This document shows, one piece after another, positions 31,101 to 34,825 of a stretch of 34,825 bases of DNA. The notes beneath the pieces were generated by a model. It was not told the DNA's origin, searched no databases, and saw only the letters and a list, made by a program, of their open reading frames with translations. Both the position numbers and the translations under genes were made by a program. Within the stretch, counting starts at the first letter, position 1. Each line of letters begins with the position of its first letter. The stretch comes from GCA-020352575 sp041635475 (GTDB taxonomy: Bacteria; Actinomycetota; Acidimicrobiia; Spongiisociales; JAENVV01): positions 1 to 34,825 of the forward strand of contig JBFKVA010000016.1 in assembly GCA_041635475.1 (NCBI GenBank), given 5' to 3'.

Positions 31101-32440
31101 TCACCGTGGGAGACGTCGCGTCATCGCTCCACCTGCCACCCGCGGTGGTGCTCTCCACCCTGGAACGTCTCCAACCGAGGGTCACCCGGGGTGCATTCCG
31201 GCCGGGACGGACCGACCCCGAGTGGATTGACACGAGCGTGCTGCGGCGGGTCAAGAGGGGCACGCTGGCCGCCCTGCGCTCCGAGATCGAACCGGTCGGC
31301 ACCGCCGGGCTCGCTCGCCTCACCATGGCGTGGCAAGGCGTGAGCGACCGCCCCGGCCGACGCCCCATCGTCGAGGTGCTGGCCCCGCTCGAAGGGGTGC
31401 CGATCCCCGCCACGGTATGGCGCCATTCCATCCTCCCTCCCCGCACCACGCACGGTATCGACGCGCTCGACGAGCCGCTCCGCTCGGGTGAGTGGCTGTG
31501 GGTGGGGCGGGGCACGCTCGGTGGCAGAAACGGACGGATAGCGCTGTATCGGCGCTCGACGTGGCACACCCTTCGACCACCGCGACAGGAGGCCCCGGCC
31601 GAGCCCGTCCACGAGGCCGTTCGCCGCCACCTGGACGCGGCCGGCGCGTCGTTCTTCGCCGACCTGTACGCCGCGGCCGGCGGCGGGGACCCTGAGGCGG
31701 TGGGTGAGCACCTGTGGGACCTGGTCTGGGCGGGCGAGGTGACGAACGACTCATTGGCGCCGGTGTGGGAGCACCTCAAGGGCCGGCGACGATCGTCGCG
31801 GCGCCGTGTCTCGGGTCGGTTCAACCCGGACGTGCAGGGCCGCTGGTCGTTGGTGCCGGCCCCAGCCGAGTCCACACCGACCGATGTTGCGACCGCCCGG
31901 GCCGCCATGCTGCTCGCCCGCCACGGCGTCGTCACCCGGGCCACGGTCGCCGCCGAGGAGATCCCGGGAGGCTTCACCGGGCTCTATCCGGTGTTCTCGG
32001 CGATGGAGGAACGCGGCCAGGTTCGGCGGGGGTACTTCGTGGACGGCTTGGGTGGAGCCCAGTTCGCCTCCCCCGGGGCCGTCGACCGTCTCCGGGCAAC
32101 AACCGAACCCAGCACGGTCCTACTGGCGGCCACCGACCCCGCCAACCCATACGGCTCGGTGCTGCCGTGGCCGGTCTCGCCGGCCCGCCTGGCCCGGGTT
32201 GCCGACGCACACGTCGTGGTGGGCGACGGCACCCTCGTCGCCTATGTCGACCATGGCAAGGCCACGCTCTTCGGGGTGCCCCCCGCGGACCTCCCGGCCC
32301 TCCTGGCCCCGGTCGCCCGTCAGCGGGCCCGGTTCGAGATCCGCGAGGTCGACGGCGAACCGGTCACCCGCACCGCGCTGGGGGAGGCGTTGGCAGCTGC
32401 GGGATGGAAGCCGACACCCAAGGGGCTCCGCCCGGGCTGA
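28127..32440 (+). CDS. lhr: Lhr superfamily-2 DNA helicase, full length
   Basis: A 1437-residue 3'-to-5' ATP-dependent helicase of the Lhr family. It acts in DNA repair in mycobacteria. Motifs in order: Q-like PTPAQDGAW, Walker A APTGSGKTLAAFL (K48), VYVSPLKALAYDIERNL, TTPESLYLLL, DEVH (167-170) followed by AVAGTKRGAHLALSLERL, LSATQRP, then domain-2 motifs STIVFANSRRLAERICSELN, VVATSSLELGIDMGAVDQVLQVEAP and LQRAGRSGHHVGG. The long C-terminal part (about 860-1437) is the Lhr-specific C-terminal region; in E. coli this end has uracil glycosylase activity, untested here. Slightly shorter than E. coli Lhr (about 1540). It stands alone with its own promoter. Confidence 0.97.
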   Translation: MPLPAFSAPTRAWFESSFSAPTPAQDGAWPAIASGEHTLVHAPTGSGKTLAAFLSAIDRLLTEPRPTDKDRRCRVVYVSPLKALAYDIERNLRAPLVGIRHAATRLGLDDLPEVSIALRTGDTPGNERQRMLRTPPDLLITTPESLYLLLTSRFAERLRHVETVIVDEVHAVAGTKRGAHLALSLERLTANAETTPQRIGLSATQRPLETIGHFLAGNDVDGESVAPRPIRIVDAVAEPGLEIDIRVTVDDMTAPPPDPVDEENTTRSIWPSVYPELKRLVDSHKSTIVFANSRRLAERICSELNARSEGTIARAHHGSVSREQRVEIEEALKRGELEAVVATSSLELGIDMGAVDQVLQVEAPPSVASGLQRAGRSGHHVGGISKVSIFPKHRGDLLVATAIAERMRRGAVEETRILANPLDVLAQQVVAIVAIGDTTTDALYDLVRGAAPYSELGHGPFEAVLDMLSGRFPSDLFADLRARISWNRMSGELSALPGSHRLAVNNPGTIPDRGLYRVTLPDGTKVGELDEEMVYEARTGDSFILGASTWRISEITHDRVEVIPDPGGPGAKVPFWHGDRPGRPVGAGREVGRFTRELAAMGTDEALTHLRHDHGLNEMAATNLLRYIDEQEAATGVVPSDKTVIVERFLDEIGDWRVVVHSPLGSKVHAPWAMAVTHRLRDRFGTDVDSIWSDDGIAFRFVETDRIPDTDELFPDPDDVRDALTDHLPDTALFAARFREAAARSLLLPRRRPQGRTPLWLQRRRSADLLAVVRRFGTFPIALETYREILQDDFDLPSLLEVLADIRARRIRVVDIETVTPSPFATSLVFEFVAAFLYEGDAPLAERKAGALALDRELLADLLGEAELRDLLDPEVMQHVELESQHLTESRKARHPDAIWEMLRSVGPLTIAGIAARSDLTDLDEAIAELDGRIIEVMISGKPRWAAIEDAGRLRDGLGVQPPLGVPFAFLEPVPDPLGDLVGRFARTHGAFTVGDVASSLHLPPAVVLSTLERLQPRVTRGAFRPGRTDPEWIDTSVLRRVKRGTLAALRSEIEPVGTAGLARLTMAWQGVSDRPGRRPIVEVLAPLEGVPIPATVWRHSILPPRTTHGIDALDEPLRSGEWLWVGRGTLGGRNGRIALYRRSTWHTLRPPRQEAPAEPVHEAVRRHLDAAGASFFADLYAAAGGGDPEAVGEHLWDLVWAGEVTNDSLAPVWEHLKGRRRSSRRRVSGRFNPDVQGRWSLVPAPAESTPTDVATARAAMLLARHGVVTRATVAAEEIPGGFTGLYPVFSAMEERGQVRRGYFVDGLGGAQFASPGAVDRLRATTEPSTVLLAATDPANPYGSVLPWPVSPARLARVADAHVVVGDGTLVAYVDHGKATLFGVPPADLPALLAPVARQRARFEIREVDGEPVTRTALGEALAAAGWKPTPKGLRPG

Positions 32441-32506
32441 CGGCGGTTCGACCCGGGTCGTCATCGAACGGCCGGTCGTTCGTGAGCACCTCCGTCCGGG
32501 TCCACG

Positions 32507-32538
32507 TAGGCTTCCCATCGCCGTCCACGAATGGAGTC
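32507..32538 (+). promoter_or_regulatory. Possible promoter of acs
   Basis: TAGGCT at 32507-32512 would start a transcript about 20 nt before the ATG at 32539. A weak GGAG sits very close to the ATG. No Crp-like site is seen in the 98 bp between lhr and acs. Confidence 0.35.
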
Positions 32539-34491
32539 ATGGTGTCGGAAACACTCGCCAACCTCATGAAGGAAGAGCGTTCGTTCCCGCCGTCGGAGGC
32601 CTTCGTCGCCCAGGCCAACGCCAAGCCGGGGATCCACGCCGAGGCCGAGGCCGACTGGCTTGGCTGGTGGGAGCGCAACGCCAAGGAGCGGATCACCTGG
32701 TTCAAGGAGCCCACCGCCGTTCTCGACGACTCCAACGCCCCTTTCTTCACGTGGTTCGCCGACGGCACCCTCAACGTCTCGTACAACTGCCTGGATCGTC
32801 ACGTCGAGGCGGGTGGCGGCGACAAGGTCGCCTACCACTGGGAGGGTGAGCCCGGTGACAAGCGGACGATCACCTACGCCGAGCTTCTCACCGACGTGAG
32901 CCGGTTCGCCAACGGCCTCAAGTCCCTCGGCATCGGCCGGGGTGACCGAGTCGCCATCTACATGGGAATGGTGCCCGAACTGGCCGTTGCCCTCCTCGCC
33001 TGTGCCCGGATTGGGGCCATCCACTCCGTGGTGTTCGGCGGGTTCAGCGCCGACTCGCTGGCCGACCGCATCAACGACGCCTCCGCCAAGGCCGTCATCA
33101 CCGCCGACGGCGCCTGGCGACGCGGCACCGTCCTCGACCTCAAGGCCGCGGCCGACGACGCAGTGGCCAAGACCTCCACCATCGAACACGTCATCGTGCT
33201 CGAACGAACGGGCAACGACGTCGTGATGGTCGAGGGGCGGGACATCTGGTGGGGCGACCTCGTCAGGGACCAGTCCGACGACTGTCCGCCCGAGGAGATG
33301 GGCGCCGAAGACCTCCTCTACATCCTCTACACGTCGGGGACAACCGGCAAGCCCAAAGGAATCGTCCACACCCAGGGCGGCTACCTGACCGGAATCACCA
33401 CCACCTGCCACTACGTCTTCGACCTCAAGGACGACGACGTGTACTGGTGCACCGCCGACATCGGCTGGGTCACCGGCCACAGCTACATCGTGTACGGACC
33501 CCTCGCCAACCACACGACGGGTGTCATGTACGAGGGTGCCCCCAACCACCCCGACTTCGACCGCTTGTGGCAGATCGTCGAGGACTACGCCGTCACCGTG
33601 TTCTACACCGCGCCGACGGCGATCCGAGCGTTCATGAAGTGGGGCGACGAGTACCCGGCCCGCCACGACCTGTCGTCGCTTCGTCTCATCGGCACGGTCG
33701 GCGAACCCATCAACCCCGAGGCGTGGATGTGGTACCACGAGGTCATCGGGTCCGGGTCCTGCCCCATCGTCGACACGTGGTGGCAGACGGAGACCGGCGC
33801 CATCATGATCACCCCTCTCCCCGGGGCCGTGGCCACCAAGCCGGGGTCTGCCACGATCCCGTTCCCGGGGATCTTCGCCGACGTCGTCGACGAGCGGGGC
33901 GAATCGGTGCCCCTCGGCGGCGGCGGCTTCCTGGCCATCCGCCGCCCGTGGCCCTCGATGCTCCGGACCATCTACGGCGACGACCAGCGCTACGTCGACA
34001 CCTACTGGTCGCGGTTCGAGGGCGTCTACTTCGCCGGCGACGGCGCCAAGCGGGACGACGACGGGTACTTCTGGCTGCTGGGACGGGTGGACGACATCAT
34101 GCTCGTAGCCGGACACAACATCTCCACGACGGAGGTCGAATCGGCCCTCGTGTCCCATCCGGCGGTGGCCGAGGCCGCCGTCGTGGGACGCAAGGACGAG
34201 CTGACCGGCCAGGCCATCGCCGCGTTCGTCACGCTCCGCGGCACCAACGACGGTGACGCGGGCCTGCTCGCCGAACTCCGCGACCACGTGGCCAAGGTCC
34301 TGGGCCCCATCGCCAAGCCGGCGTCGATCGTGTTCACGCCCGACCTCCCCAAGACGAGGTCCGGCAAGATCATGCGGCGGCTCCTCCAGGACATCTCGGA
34401 GAAGCGCCAGCTGGGGGACGTCACGACCCTCGCCAACGCCGACATCGTGGCCGACATCGCCAGCCACGCCGCCACTGCATCGGAGGACTGA
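32539..34491 (+). CDS. acs: Acetyl-CoA synthetase
   Basis: AMP-forming ligase that activates acetate to acetyl-CoA, 650 residues, standard length. The N-terminal WFADGTLNVSYNCLDRHVE, IYMGMVPELAVALLACARIGAIHSVVFGGFSADSLADRI, the P-loop-like YTSGTTGKPKGIVHTQGGYL, ADIGWVTGHSYIVYGPL, WWQTETGAIMITPLPG, and the A10 motif with K610 in KTRSGKIMRRLL are all present; K610 corresponds to the lysine that Pat-type acetyltransferases acylate. The ATG at 32539 matches the family N-terminus; an upstream frame extension overlaps lhr and is not family sequence. A prpE-like gene follows 20 bp downstream. Confidence 0.98.
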   Translation: MVSETLANLMKEERSFPPSEAFVAQANAKPGIHAEAEADWLGWWERNAKERITWFKEPTAVLDDSNAPFFTWFADGTLNVSYNCLDRHVEAGGGDKVAYHWEGEPGDKRTITYAELLTDVSRFANGLKSLGIGRGDRVAIYMGMVPELAVALLACARIGAIHSVVFGGFSADSLADRINDASAKAVITADGAWRRGTVLDLKAAADDAVAKTSTIEHVIVLERTGNDVVMVEGRDIWWGDLVRDQSDDCPPEEMGAEDLLYILYTSGTTGKPKGIVHTQGGYLTGITTTCHYVFDLKDDDVYWCTADIGWVTGHSYIVYGPLANHTTGVMYEGAPNHPDFDRLWQIVEDYAVTVFYTAPTAIRAFMKWGDEYPARHDLSSLRLIGTVGEPINPEAWMWYHEVIGSGSCPIVDTWWQTETGAIMITPLPGAVATKPGSATIPFPGIFADVVDERGESVPLGGGGFLAIRRPWPSMLRTIYGDDQRYVDTYWSRFEGVYFAGDGAKRDDDGYFWLLGRVDDIMLVAGHNISTTEVESALVSHPAVAEAAVVGRKDELTGQAIAAFVTLRGTNDGDAGLLAELRDHVAKVLGPIAKPASIVFTPDLPKTRSGKIMRRLLQDISEKRQLGDVTTLANADIVADIASHAATASED

Positions 34492-34511
34492 GGCCCGGAA
34501 CAGGAGGGACG

Positions 34512-34825
34512 ATGGCATACAAGGACGTGTACGAACGGTCCCTGGCCGACCCGGAGGGGTTCTGGCTCGAAGCGGCCACGGCCATCGACTGGGTCAAGGC
34601 GCCCACCCGGGCCCTCGACGATTCGAACCCGCCCTTCCATCGCTGGTTCCCGGACGGCGTCCTCAACACGTGCCACAACGCCCTCGACCGCCACGCCGAC
34701 GGCGGTCGAGGATCCCAGCCGGCGCTCGTCCATGACTCGCCGATGACCGGCGTGGTGACCACGTTCACGTTCGCCGAGCTGCGCGACCGCGTCGCCCTGG
34801 TGGCGGGCGCCCTCCGTCGCCTCGG
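34512..34825 (+). CDS. prpE: Propionyl-CoA synthetase-like protein, N-terminal fragment
   Basis: The first 104 codons of an acyl-CoA synthetase cut by the right edge. YKDVYERSLADPEGFWLEAATAIDWVKAP, PFHRWFPDGVLNTCHNALDRHADG and TFAELRDRVALVAGALRRL are the N-terminal domain of the PrpE branch rather than of Acs (FW instead of WW at the start, CHNALDRH in place of SYNCLDRH). GGAGG precedes the ATG by 6 nt, and it lies 20 nt after acs, so the two are probably one operon for activating short-chain fatty acids. The ligase core is not visible, so the substrate is inference. Confidence 0.85.
   Translation, partial: MAYKDVYERSLADPEGFWLEAATAIDWVKAPTRALDDSNPPFHRWFPDGVLNTCHNALDRHADGGRGSQPALVHDSPMTGVVTTFTFAELRDRVALVAGALRRL

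Noticed and set aside
31714..32538. Upstream extension of the acs frame into lhr
   Set aside because: The residues overlap the C-terminus of Lhr in another frame and do not resemble an acetyl-CoA synthetase, which begins at 32539.
1..34825. CRISPR array, tRNA/rRNA genes or prophage
   Set aside because: No regularly spaced repeats, no tRNA-like cloverleaf in the short intergenic gaps, and no phage structural genes were seen.

Overview
This is a very GC-rich stretch of chromosome with actinobacterial gene content. It carries an amtB-glnB-glnD operon with a GlnR-like operator, a DUF222/HNH (13E12-type) gene, a full-length Lhr helicase, a GlxR/Crp-type palindrome, and many genes whose start codon lies 6-7 nt after a TANNNT box, the layout of leaderless actinobacterial mRNAs. 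A deep-branching actinobacterium such as an acidimicrobial lineage would fit, but that placement is inference. I see no tRNA, rRNA, CRISPR array, insertion sequence or prophage. Genes are densely packed, often with ATGA/GTGA/TGATG overlaps.

Layout. (1) 1-3140, minus strand: nitrogen control operon amtB > glnB > glnD (glnD runs off the left edge), with four GlnR-type half-sites at 11-bp steps upstream of amtB. (2) 3198-5535, minus: M16 zinc peptidase > dapB > small membrane protein, coupled by overlaps. (3) 5606-8181, minus: MaoC-like hydratase > kynureninase > epoxide-hydrolase-like alpha/beta hydrolase. (4) 8234-13625, plus: DUF4230 membrane protein, then a CobT-like VWA protein with an HEXXH motif and a CobS-like AAA+ protein with altered Walker motifs, then a VOC protein coupled to a LOG-family protein. 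(5) 13707-16263, minus: HAD 5'-nucleotidase and a DUF222/HNH protein. (6) 16355-17872, plus: maleylpyruvate-isomerase-like (DinB fold) protein coupled to a BtpA/SgcQ TIM-barrel protein. (7) 17881-21325, minus: complete OpuC/ProU-type compatible-solute ABC importer (ATPase with C-terminal CBS region, two permeases, lipoprotein). (8) 21355-23962, minus: CPA2 antiporter with USP-like tail, then a probable PD-(D/E)XK-fold protein. (9) 24062-25687, plus: atypical crotonase and an ABC ATPase. (10) 25662-26948, minus: OFA-type MFS transporter, divergent from ilvC across a perfect GlxR/Crp palindrome. (11) 27040-34825, plus: ilvC, lhr, acs and the start of a prpE-like gene.

The most unusual element is the CobT-like/CobS-like pair at 8936-12048. 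It resembles the chaperone half of aerobic cobaltochelatase, but no CobN or other cobalamin gene is visible. The AAA+ partner has Asp in place of the Walker A Ser/Thr and Ser in place of the Walker B Asp, and the VWA partner has an N-terminal HEVVH. Other points worth checking are the repeated leaderless promoter pattern, probable CTG start codons for glnD and kynU in NTGA overlaps, and the two operator-like sites. All family assignments come from reading the sequence and recalled family motifs; no database search was run.
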